From Hyphomicrobiales bacterium (lineage in GTDB: Bacteria > Pseudomonadota > Alphaproteobacteria > Rhizobiales > Xanthobacteraceae): a stretch of 64,000 nucleotides of DNA. The position numbers and the translations under genes were made by a program. The notes under the pieces were generated by a model. It worked only from the letters and a program-made list of their open reading frames with translations, was not told the DNA's origin and searched no databases. Where the stretch lies: NCBI GenBank assembly GCA_017305715.1, contig JAFKKG010000024.1, positions 91,383 to 155,382 on the forward strand, given 5' to 3'. The stretch's first letter is position 1, and the number at the start of each line of letters is the position of its first letter. Shown piece after piece: positions 25,246 to 31,621 of the stretch.

Positions 25246-26094
25246 TTACTGCGTCTTCGCCACCCGCGGCGGCGCGGCCGTGGTGACAAAACTCGTCGCC
25301 TCCAGCGCGGCCGGGCCGAACGGGGTCGGGATCGTCATGCGGAATGGAACCAGGATGCGCGTGCCGGCGATCGGCACGAAGGCGATCTCGATGTTGCGCT
25401 GGCTGGCGAGATATTTGATCACGGGCCGGTCCGGGATATAGCCCGCCACCGGCGTGAAATAGACCGCGCACACCAGCGCCGGGCCATGATAGCCGCGCTC
25501 GGCCTTGACGTTTTCCATGCGCTTGTAATCGAGCTTGAGGTCGTAGCGCAGCCGCCCGTCGAAGATGCCGGTGCCGACGCGGCAGGCCTCCGGCGTCAGC
25601 AGATCGCCGGTGCCTGGCACGCGGATCATGGTGCCGGTCATCGGATCGAGCACGTTCTTGCGATGCGCTTCGGTGACCACGATGCGGTCCGGATCGACCG
25701 GCGGTTCCGGTTCGATCGAAAAATCCTTGATGCCGCCATTGGCGATCACGAGGCGGACGGTCTCGGATTTCTTCGAGGTCGTGGTGGTCGCGGTATAGGC
25801 GTTGGCGATCAGCCCGCCATTGACGACGCGGCCCTGCGACGCGCCAGACCCCTTGCCGCCGGAGAACGCCTGCAGCAGCCCGGAGGAACCGCCCTGGGCG
25901 GAGGCGGAAAACGCGTCATCGCCGATTTCGATGGTCCAGGAGCCCTTGCCCACGGGAATACCCGACAGCGTCGCCTCATAATGGGCATCGAGCCGGCCCT
26001 GCGCGGACGCCTCCAGCGGCGCCAGCCACAGCAGCACGCCGGCCGCAAAGCCGCCCAATAGGCCTATCCGAGACGAAACGGCGCGTGTGGTCAC
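25246..26094 (-). CDS. DUF3108 domain-containing exported protein
   Basis: A 282-residue protein from a GTG start at 26094 with a signal peptide (RIGLLGGFAAGVLLWLAPLEASA, in two hydrophobic blocks). The mature part begins GRLDAHYEATLSGIPVGKG, the usual opening of DUF3108 proteins, and contains RYDLKLDYKRMENV and VCAVYFTPVAGYIPD. The family is beta-rich and periplasmic with no established activity. It is divergent from rpmB. Confidence 0.82.
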   Translation of the reverse strand: MTTRAVSSRIGLLGGFAAGVLLWLAPLEASAQGRLDAHYEATLSGIPVGKGSWTIEIGDDAFSASAQGGSSGLLQAFSGGKGSGASQGRVVNGGLIANAYTATTTTSKKSETVRLVIANGGIKDFSIEPEPPVDPDRIVVTEAHRKNVLDPMTGTMIRVPGTGDLLTPEACRVGTGIFDGRLRYDLKLDYKRMENVKAERGYHGPALVCAVYFTPVAGYIPDRPVIKYLASQRNIEIAFVPIAGTRILVPFRMTIPTPFGPAALEATSFVTTAAPPRVAKTQ

Positions 26095-26314
26095 CTGGAT
26101 GACGGTCCTGCTGGCGCGAGCTCTTGTTTATTTAAGACGAAATATCCGGCAAACAACGCGTCGCCGCACCCGGCGGTGGCTCAATCCGCCGAGGCTATAG
26201 ATGTCGGCGGGGATTGCGGCCTTTATAGGGTGCTAACGCCTTGGAAAGCCTTCCAAACCGCCAATTCCGCGGGTCCGGGCTTGCGCAAAATTGCGCGCAA
26301 AACCCCGCAAAACC

Positions 26315-26343
26315 TTGACGCAACAGGCCCATCGCCCTATACG
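26315..26343 (+). promoter_or_regulatory. Predicted rpmB promoter
   Basis: TTGACG (26315-26320), a 17-base spacer and TATACG (26338-26343) give a near-consensus sigma-70 promoter about 90 bases before the rpmB start. The 26095-26435 gap otherwise holds only the presumed divergent promoter of the DUF3108 gene. Confidence 0.65.
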
Positions 26344-26435
26344 TCCGCGGTTCCTGGAAATGGACATGATTTTGGACCCCCGCGCGGCGCCATGATGCGC
26401 TGCCTGGTTGCGGGGATGGAAGAGGATTTTTTGCG

Positions 26436-26744
26436 ATGTCTCGGCGCTGCGAACTGACGGCCAAGGGCCCCCAGGTGGGCCACAAGGTGAGCCACTCGAA
26501 CATCAAGACCAAGCGGCGCTTCCTGCCGAACCTGGTCAACGTCACCTTCATCTCGGACGCGCTCGGCCGCAACGTGCGCCTGCGCGTCTCGACCAATGCG
26601 CTGAAGAGCGTCGACCACAATGGCGGCCTCGACGGCTATCTCCTCAAGGCCAAGGCCGACGTGCTGTCGCCCCGCGCCCTCGACCTGAAGCGCGCGATCC
26701 AGAAGAAGGTCGGCAAGCCGGTGTACGAGAAGAAGGCGAGCTGA
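26436..26744 (+). CDS. rpmB: 50S ribosomal protein L28
   Basis: A 102-residue L28 protein, part of the large subunit near the exit-site region. The N-terminal [20 protein letters not shown] and the following [13 protein letters not shown], then [10 protein letters not shown]-like [12 protein letters not shown], are diagnostic. It is monocistronic: a promoter lies about 90 bases upstream and a strong terminator follows. It marks the left border of the accessory island. Confidence 0.95.
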   Translation: MSRRCELTAKGPQVGHKVSHSNIKTKRRFLPNLVNVTFISDALGRNVRLRVSTNALKSVDHNGGLDGYLLKAKADVLSPRALDLKRAIQKKVGKPVYEKKAS

Positions 26745-26750
26745 GATTGA

Positions 26751-26803
26751 ATCTCCCTCCCCCCGCTGTTGCGGGGAGAGGGTCGGGGTGAGGGGCCTCT
26801 CTC
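26751..26803. repeat. Short palindromic repeat after rpmB
   Basis: CTCCCTCCCCCCGC and GCGGGGAGAGGG pair closely behind the rpmB stop, a short member of the CTCTCCC family. Confidence 0.5.
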
Positions 26804-26832
26804 CGAGCAAAGACTGCCAAAGAGTTTTGAAC

Positions 26833-26864
26833 GGCTGGGTCGAAGGACCCGGCCATTTTTGTTT
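26833..26864 (+). terminator. Rho-independent terminator of rpmB
   Basis: GGCTGGGTC (26833-26841) and GACCCGGCC (26846-26854) form a 9-bp stem with one G-U pair around GAAG, followed by ATTTTTGTTT. It separates rpmB from the island. Confidence 0.85.
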
Positions 26865-26925
26865 GGTGGGAACCTTGATTGTTGGCGAACCCAAGAGAAG
26901 CAAATCTTCTCAATAGCTTAAGGCC

Positions 26926-26973
26926 AAATCTCGCGACACCATGTACCTCACTCATGGTACCTGCGCGGGATTT
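26926..26973. repeat. Imperfect palindrome at the left edge of the island
   Basis: AAATCTCGCG (26926-26935) pairs with CGCGGGATTT (26964-26973), and inside them GTACC (26943-26947) pairs with GGTAC (26956-26960). It lies just before the operators of the XRE gene. It could be an operator, a terminator or an insertion scar. Confidence 0.4.
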
Positions 26974-26987
26974 CTCTACCGAAAGTT

Positions 26988-27030
26988 TAGCAAATCAGCG
27001 ATACTAGTACGCTAATTAGCTGATACGCTT
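26988..27030. promoter_or_regulatory. Operator cluster before the XRE-ImmA operon
   Basis: The stretch holds CAGCGATAC (26996-27004), a near palindrome AGCGATACTAGTACGCT, the perfect palindrome GCTAATTAGC (27011-27020), and AGCTGATACGCT (27018-27029). Read on the minus strand the last gives AGCGTATCAGC. The same word recurs before the Ubl-E2 operon and before the dCTP deaminase pair. Likely autoregulatory site of the XRE protein. Confidence 0.6.
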
Positions 27031-27045
27031 ACAAAAGGATATCCA

Positions 27046-27375
27046 ATGAGTCTTGATCTGTCGTCCTTCGGCCGGACGATTTCGTCCGCACGTAAAGCGA
27101 TTGGCCTAAGTCAGAAGGAATTGGCAGCAAAAATAAAAAAGGAAGACGGAGAACCTATTACTCCGCAGTACTTGAATGACATTGAGCATGATCGGCGAAG
27201 CCCGCAGTCCGATCATCTCGTTAGTGAATTTGCGAAGGTGTTAAAGATAGACACATATTCCCTTTACGCGGCGGCTGGGATGCTTCCTGAGCAAGACAGA
27301 AAGCTACTGAAGAAAGCCAGTCCAGCCGAAGCAAAGGATGCATTTGTCGCGTTTAGACGGAAACTCACAGGATAA
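27046..27375 (+). CDS. XRE family HTH transcriptional regulator (CapH-like)
   Basis: A 109-residue repressor-type protein. Residues ~8-65 form a lambda-type helix-turn-helix (ISSARKAIGLSQKELAAKI, then ITPQYLNDIEHDRRSP). The C-terminal ~40 residues (YAAAGMLPEQDRKLLKKAS) could be a dimer or protease-target segment. The next gene overlaps it by 38 bases and encodes an ImmA/IrrE metallopeptidase, the pairing known from ImmR-ImmA and CapH-CapP, where the protease cleaves the repressor after DNA damage. Repeated operators in three island promoters suggest it controls the whole island (inference). Confidence 0.85.
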   Translation: MSLDLSSFGRTISSARKAIGLSQKELAAKIKKEDGEPITPQYLNDIEHDRRSPQSDHLVSEFAKVLKIDTYSLYAAAGMLPEQDRKLLKKASPAEAKDAFVAFRRKLTG

Positions 27376-28087
27376 GCGCTTGGTCAAATACATTCGAGAC
27401 GATTTTCACGGCTTTCCTGAACGACCGCACTACGAGCCCAAAGAACTCGAAATGCAGTTTGAGCGGCTCGTGATAGATTTTCTTAGAACGAAGTATGGGA
27501 AAGTTGAGTTTCCTTTCAAAACAGACGACATCACACTGTTGATCGAACGAGACGTATTGGACCTTGACCAATATGCTGATTTGACACCGTACGGTGATGA
27601 CGTCGAAGGCATGACGCAATTTAAGCGCGACGCAAAACCCGACGTCTTTATTTCTAAGAACGTTCATCGACACGAAAATCGACTTCGAACGACCCTAGCT
27701 CACGAATATGGACACGTCATTCTGCATAGTTATTTGTTTAAGCTTGGACAACGAAGACTTCGATTAGGACTGAATCAGTCAGCGAGCGCGATCTACTGCA
27801 AACGCGGCACCATGCTTGGCGCAAAGAAGGTAGATTGGATGGAATGGCAAGCAGGTTTTGCCTCGGGCGTAGTATTGATGCCCAAAACTTACGTTCACAC
27901 TGTAGTGGCACCGATTCGCCAGCGGTTGGGAGTGTTTGGCGCCGCCGAACAGGGCACGGATGCCGGGCATCTGATGATTCGCGCAGTGATGAATTCATTT
28001 ATGGTCTCGCGTGAAGCCGCCATCGTGCGGCTCAAGGTGCTGAATATGCTGGGTTCGATGCCAGAACAGCGCTCTCTCTTTAGCTAA
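27338..28087 (+). CDS. ImmA/IrrE family metallo-endopeptidase (CapP-like)
   Basis: A 249-residue zinc peptidase. The HEYGH motif is at residues 122-126. The third ligand is probably the Glu in DWMEWQAGFASGVVLMP, the family's ExxAxxFA...LMP segment. Cysteine content is low. It overlaps the XRE gene and is surely translated with it. By analogy with ImmA and CapP it would cut the neighbouring repressor in response to a damage signal, inducing the operons downstream. The ATG at 27338 gives the longest form; the first ~14 residues are uncertain. Confidence 0.87.
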   Translation: MHLSRLDGNSQDKRLVKYIRDDFHGFPERPHYEPKELEMQFERLVIDFLRTKYGKVEFPFKTDDITLLIERDVLDLDQYADLTPYGDDVEGMTQFKRDAKPDVFISKNVHRHENRLRTTLAHEYGHVILHSYLFKLGQRRLRLGLNQSASAIYCKRGTMLGAKKVDWMEWQAGFASGVVLMPKTYVHTVVAPIRQRLGVFGAAEQGTDAGHLMIRAVMNSFMVSREAAIVRLKVLNMLGSMPEQRSLFS

Positions 28088-28098
28088 AAATTTTTCGC

Positions 28099-28168
28099 TT
28101 GACTAAGTTCGGTTTGCGATCGCATGATACGTCAATCAGCGTATCGGCGTATTAGCAGATCGGCATAT
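28099..28168 (+). promoter_or_regulatory. Promoter and operators of the Ubl-E2 / JAB-E1 operon
   Basis: TTGACT (28099-28104) is a plausible -35 box with a weak CATGAT -10 about 18 bases on. Behind it lie TCAGCGTATCGGCG (28136-28149) and the related GTATTAGCAGATCGGCATATC-like half-sites to 28168. The 14-base word differs by one base from that at 31373-31386. Binding downstream of the -10 would block transcription. Confidence 0.55.
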
Positions 28169-28185
28169 CAACGGAGATTGTGACT

Positions 28186-29034
28186 ATGAGCGTCGAATGG
28201 AACGAAGATAGAGGCGAATCGCGCCAATCGGGTCCGGGGCTTTGCGGCTGTGGATCCGACAGCGAGCAGGCTGCAAAGACAGAAATTGAAAAAGCTCAGA
28301 GAGAAATTGGCCGAGCTGAAAAAGAGATCGAGCACGGTATTCGTGACCTCAACGAAGCTCGCATTCACCTCGACAAGGCAGAGAGAGACCTCGAAAGGGA
28401 ACACCACGAAGAAGGTGTTCATTTCACCGTCGATGGTGAGCCGTTCGAAACCCGTCATCCCGAGCAAACACCAAATTTCATAATCAAAGAATACAGCGAT
28501 CGCGACCCAGCAACTAACTATCTCGTAAAAATCCAGGGTCACGGCAAAGACGTGAGTTACAAGGATAAAGGCAATACCCAGATCACGATTGAAGACTGCG
28601 ATGCCTTCCAGATTATCTCTGTCGGCCCTGCGCCCGTATCAGATGGTCGCAGCAAGACCGGGGTCGATGCGTTTATCGCCGGACTGCAGGATGTCGGTTG
28701 CAAGCCGGAGATCGTTCCCAACAAGTCCGACCATGTTGCATTTACCTACGAAGTGCCTACAGGCAAATACGCGGGCCAATCGATCAACATTGGCCTTGTC
28801 GTCCCCCCGGATTTTCCACTTACCCCGCCGGGGGGCGTGCACATTTCGTCCTTAATTCATCCGAACAAGCCCGGCGGCAGTCATCCGACCGGGGGCGTTC
28901 ATGATAGTTCCTTCCAGGGCTACCTCGGCCATTCGTGGCAATACTGGTCTCGCCCCTTCAACGAGTGGAGTAAGACCAAAAGGACAATCACCGCTTATTT
29001 TGGTCATCTCTGGAAGCTGTGGGACACGCAATGA
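28186..29034 (+). CDS. Coiled coil - ubiquitin-like (multiubiquitin) domain - E2-like domain fusion
   Basis: 282 residues from the ATG at 28186 (GGAG nine bases upstream). Residues 28-75 are a heptad-like coiled coil (IEKAQREIGRAEKEIEHGI). Residues 76-150 match the multiubiquitin beta-grasp domain (VHFTVDGEPFETR, PATNYLVKIQGHGKDVSYKD, FQIISVGPAPV). Residues 155-282 are E2-like: FPLTPPGGVHISSLIHPN keeps the PxxPP and HPN (225-227) features, then WQYWSRPFNEW and YFGHLWKLW. The protein has four Cys (20, 22, 138, 172) and none after HPN, so a thioester at the classical site is impossible. It is coupled by ATGA to the JAB-E1 gene. Probably modifier and carrier in one chain. Confidence 0.82.
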   Translation: MSVEWNEDRGESRQSGPGLCGCGSDSEQAAKTEIEKAQREIGRAEKEIEHGIRDLNEARIHLDKAERDLEREHHEEGVHFTVDGEPFETRHPEQTPNFIIKEYSDRDPATNYLVKIQGHGKDVSYKDKGNTQITIEDCDAFQIISVGPAPVSDGRSKTGVDAFIAGLQDVGCKPEIVPNKSDHVAFTYEVPTGKYAGQSINIGLVVPPDFPLTPPGGVHISSLIHPNKPGGSHPTGGVHDSSFQGYLGHSWQYWSRPFNEWSKTKRTITAYFGHLWKLWDTQ

Positions 29035-30443
29035 CCCGTGCCGCCCTCAGTGTCGCCATGACTGAAACGCTTGGCGCGTCGGCGCAGCAGCATCTGTTAC
29101 GTACCGACCGCCAAGAGGATTTGTGTTTCGCCCTGTGGCGTCCGAGCACCGGGCAGACGCGCACCACTGCATTGATTTATCGCCTCCTTGTACCATTTTC
29201 TGGCGAGCGCAGCGTGCACGGCAATGCAAGTTTTGAATCGCGGTATTTTCAACGGGCGCTCTCCGAAGCAGTCACTGATGGCGCGGGTATCGCGCTGATG
29301 CATAGTCATCCGCATGGCTGTCAGTGGCAAGGTATGAGCCCCGACGACGTCGACACCGAAAGCGGTCATGCGCCGGCCGTTTATGGTGCAACGCGGTTGC
29401 CGTTCATTGGGTTGACCATCTCGGGTGACCGCGCATGGTCTGGTCGATTCTGGACGCGAACGGGTCCAAGAAAGTACGAACGACAAGATTGTGCGACAGT
29501 GCGGGTGGTGGGTGAACGCCTAAAAATCACATACATGGACCGGCTCGCTCCACCACCGACGGAAACCCTCGCTCAGATCAGAACTGTTTCTGCTTGGGGC
29601 TCACAGAAGCAGGCCGACCTGACCCGATTGCGCGTTGGCTTGGTGGGCGCCGGAAGCGTTGGTGGATTTGTCGCTGAGGCTGCTGCGCGCACTGGTTTTG
29701 AAGATATCACCGGCATCGACTTCGACGTCGTCGAAGAGAAAAATCTCGATCGTCTCCTGTTCGCGACACGGCGCGATATCGGGCTTCCAAAAATTAACGC
29801 TTTGGAACGACATCTGCTGGACCGAGCGACAGCACAAAGTTTTCGATTCTTGTCTATTCCCTGTGCTGTGTATGAGAAGGAGGCTCTTCTCGCCGCGCTC
29901 GATTGTGACCTGATCGTCTCTTGTGTCGATCGTCCATGGGCGCGTCACGTTTTAAATCTCATCGCTTATGCGCATCTAATCCCTGTCGTCGACGGGGGAA
30001 TCGCGGTAAGACGCAATCGCCAGGGTGAATTTGCCGCAGCTGATTGGCGCGCCCACACGATCGGCCCCGGCCGTCGTTGCTTAGAATGCATCGGGCAGTA
30101 CGATTCTGGTCACGTGCAGATCGAACGCGATGGTTATCTTGAGGATCCAACGTACATTGAACACTTGTCGGCCGGCCACCCTCTCAAAGCGCGCGAAAAC
30201 GTGTTCGCTTTCTCGATGAGTTGTGCCAGCTTGCAGTTCAATCAGATGCTAAATTTTGCTCTCGATCCATTAGGTCAAGCTAACTCCGGTGAACAGCTTT
30301 ATCATTTTGTCGGTGCCCGCATGGAACCCGCGCTGTTCGAACATTGTCAGGCCGACTGCATGTTCCCCAAGATCGTCGCTGCAGGCGACGAATGTCCCTA
30401 CATTTTGGCTAGTAAACGTCCCGTCGGCTCGGCAACGAGGTAA
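29031..30443 (+). CDS. JAB/MPN deubiquitinase-like protease fused to E1/ThiF-like adenylyltransferase
   Basis: 470 residues; the start overlaps the upstream stop (ATGA). Residues ~30-160 form a JAMM metalloprotease: H91-S-H93 followed after nine residues by S103-P-D-D106, with a preceding Glu in FSGERSVHG or SFES. Residues ~195-470 form an E1-like domain: GAGSVG (206-211), the ID-FD acidic end of strand 2, SCVDRPWARH, and zinc-type pairs C350-x2-C353 (RRCLEC) and C439-x3-C443 (HCQADC). Expected work: the E1 part adenylates the Ubl or its carrier, the JAB part processes or removes it. Same-strand partner of the Ubl-E2 fusion. Confidence 0.87.
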   Translation: MTRAALSVAMTETLGASAQQHLLRTDRQEDLCFALWRPSTGQTRTTALIYRLLVPFSGERSVHGNASFESRYFQRALSEAVTDGAGIALMHSHPHGCQWQGMSPDDVDTESGHAPAVYGATRLPFIGLTISGDRAWSGRFWTRTGPRKYERQDCATVRVVGERLKITYMDRLAPPPTETLAQIRTVSAWGSQKQADLTRLRVGLVGAGSVGGFVAEAAARTGFEDITGIDFDVVEEKNLDRLLFATRRDIGLPKINALERHLLDRATAQSFRFLSIPCAVYEKEALLAALDCDLIVSCVDRPWARHVLNLIAYAHLIPVVDGGIAVRRNRQGEFAAADWRAHTIGPGRRCLECIGQYDSGHVQIERDGYLEDPTYIEHLSAGHPLKARENVFAFSMSCASLQFNQMLNFALDPLGQANSGEQLYHFVGARMEPALFEHCQADCMFPKIVAAGDECPYILASKRPVGSATR

Positions 30444-30487
30444 GCTGTAAGAGTTACACCGTCACGAAAAGCGTTCACCGACCATCG

Positions 30488-31054
30488 TCATTTTTTATGT
30501 TTTAATGGATGCTTCTGGTCTTTGTAGCGATCGGTCTTGCGTGAACCATAAGCCATAGAATTCGGGACAGGAGATTTCAATTCAAGAAAAGTTAGTTGGC
30601 ATGGTCTATCTATGAGAGGCGTAAGCTTGATCGGTATTTGACCGTGGTTGGCGATTTCGAGGACTATTGGACCGCTCCATCCAGGCTGAATCCACGGCGC
30701 TGTTTGGTGCATACTGAGACCTACGCGCGCGTATGTGCTTCTACCTTCAACAAGTCCAATGAGCGATTTAGGAATAGTGATTGACTCATGAGTTAGCGCG
30801 AGAACCAACTCACCGGGAACTAGATCGAAATAGTCTCGCTCTTCTGTATTCCAAAGGTTTAGATCGCCCAACGATCCCAAACCGCCAGCAACGGAAAGAG
30901 TAATCCCGGTAATATCTTTTCTATAGGTGGTGAACTGACGGCCTAATCGTAAGTCAATCGAGGCTTCACCCCACTGAGTTTCCTCCAGCGCAGGGGAGAA
31001 CTGTATTTTCCCATTCTCCACCTGTCGGCGAAGATCCTTTTGGGAGAGGATCAT
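30488..31054 (-). CDS. dCTP deaminase-like protein (Dcd, dUTPase fold)
   Basis: A 188-residue protein of normal Dcd length. The motifs GEASIDLRLG (29-38), GRSTYARVGL (104-113), QPGWSGPIVLEIAN with E133, and LIDRPCQLTFLEL match dCTP deaminase; the Arg, Ser and Glu that act in catalysis are retained. The reaction would be dCTP to dUTP. Its ATG overlaps the stop of the small unknown gene upstream by four bases. It is convergent with the Ubl operon and shares its operator, so a role in depleting or editing nucleotides during phage attack or damage is possible; simple housekeeping is the alternative. Confidence 0.82.
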   Translation of the reverse strand: MILSQKDLRRQVENGKIQFSPALEETQWGEASIDLRLGRQFTTYRKDITGITLSVAGGLGSLGDLNLWNTEERDYFDLVPGELVLALTHESITIPKSLIGLVEGRSTYARVGLSMHQTAPWIQPGWSGPIVLEIANHGQIPIKLTPLIDRPCQLTFLELKSPVPNSMAYGSRKTDRYKDQKHPLKHKK

Positions 31055-31329
31055 CCAGTAGCCTTTCGGACTAACGAGCTTGCAATGTCGGCTAAGCCCG
31101 TTGTCGTGAAAAACGATCCAGCAAGTTTTACGGTCAAGTATGTAGGCGAAACGTTTTTAACTTCGGCAAAAATGTATTGGTCGCTGCCCTGCTGAACTAT
31201 TGAGTCGGTCTTGGCAAAGCCTGACACAATTCCACCCTCGGTAGTTACGGTTACCAGCTTTTCCCCCGGAAATGCCCCCGCTTTTACATTGGTCGGAACG
31301 AGAACCATTTCGCCAGGACGTGGGGCCAT
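31051..31329 (-). CDS. Small protein of unknown function, partner of the dCTP deaminase
   Basis: 92 residues from the ATG at 31329 with GGGAG upstream. The sequence is beta-rich with no signal peptide and no cysteine: VLVPTNVKAGAFPGEKLVTV, then YIFAEVKNVSPTYLTVKLAG, then a short C-terminal helix. I do not recognise a family. It overlaps the dCTP-deaminase-like gene (ATGA), so the two are translated together, perhaps as a complex or as regulator and enzyme. Confidence 0.65.
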   Translation of the reverse strand: MAPRPGEMVLVPTNVKAGAFPGEKLVTVTTEGGIVSGFAKTDSIVQQGSDQYIFAEVKNVSPTYLTVKLAGSFFTTTGLADIASSLVRKATG

Positions 31330-31369
31330 GCTTTTCTCCCTGAGGTAGAGGACGAGGACATTACGGAGT

Positions 31370-31397
31370 GATTCAGCGAATCGGCGATTCGTGAATC
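31370..31397. promoter_or_regulatory. Double palindromic operator before the small protein / deaminase pair
   Basis: Nested inverted repeats: GATTCA (31370-31375) with TGAATC (31392-31397), and GAATCG with CGATTC inside. It contains TCAGCGAATCGGCG (31373-31386), the shared island word. It lies 41 bases before the start codon on the minus strand, the right place for a repressor site. The rest of the gap to 31622 shows a CCCCGCTGT direct repeat and nothing else. Confidence 0.6.
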
Positions 31398-31621
31398 GTT
31401 TTCCCCGCTGTCCCCGCTGTTTTGACGGGAAAAGTCAGTTTATATGCGAAAATTTCGCCCCACAAGAACAAACATAGAACATGATTTATAGAGAATTAGC
31501 CGTCGAATAGACTGGGAGGCAAGCGCAATACGCGCACACGATATATGGCTCTCCCTTGCCTGCCCTACCGTAACTGAACATCCTGTGATTGAGACGGTAT
31601 CCCATCGACGCGGAGGGATTG

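Noticed and set aside
26865-31560. Prophage or integrative element as the origin of the island
   Set aside because: No integrase, transposase, structural phage gene, tRNA target or flanking direct repeat was found. The only tyrosine recombinase in the window is chromosomal XerD.
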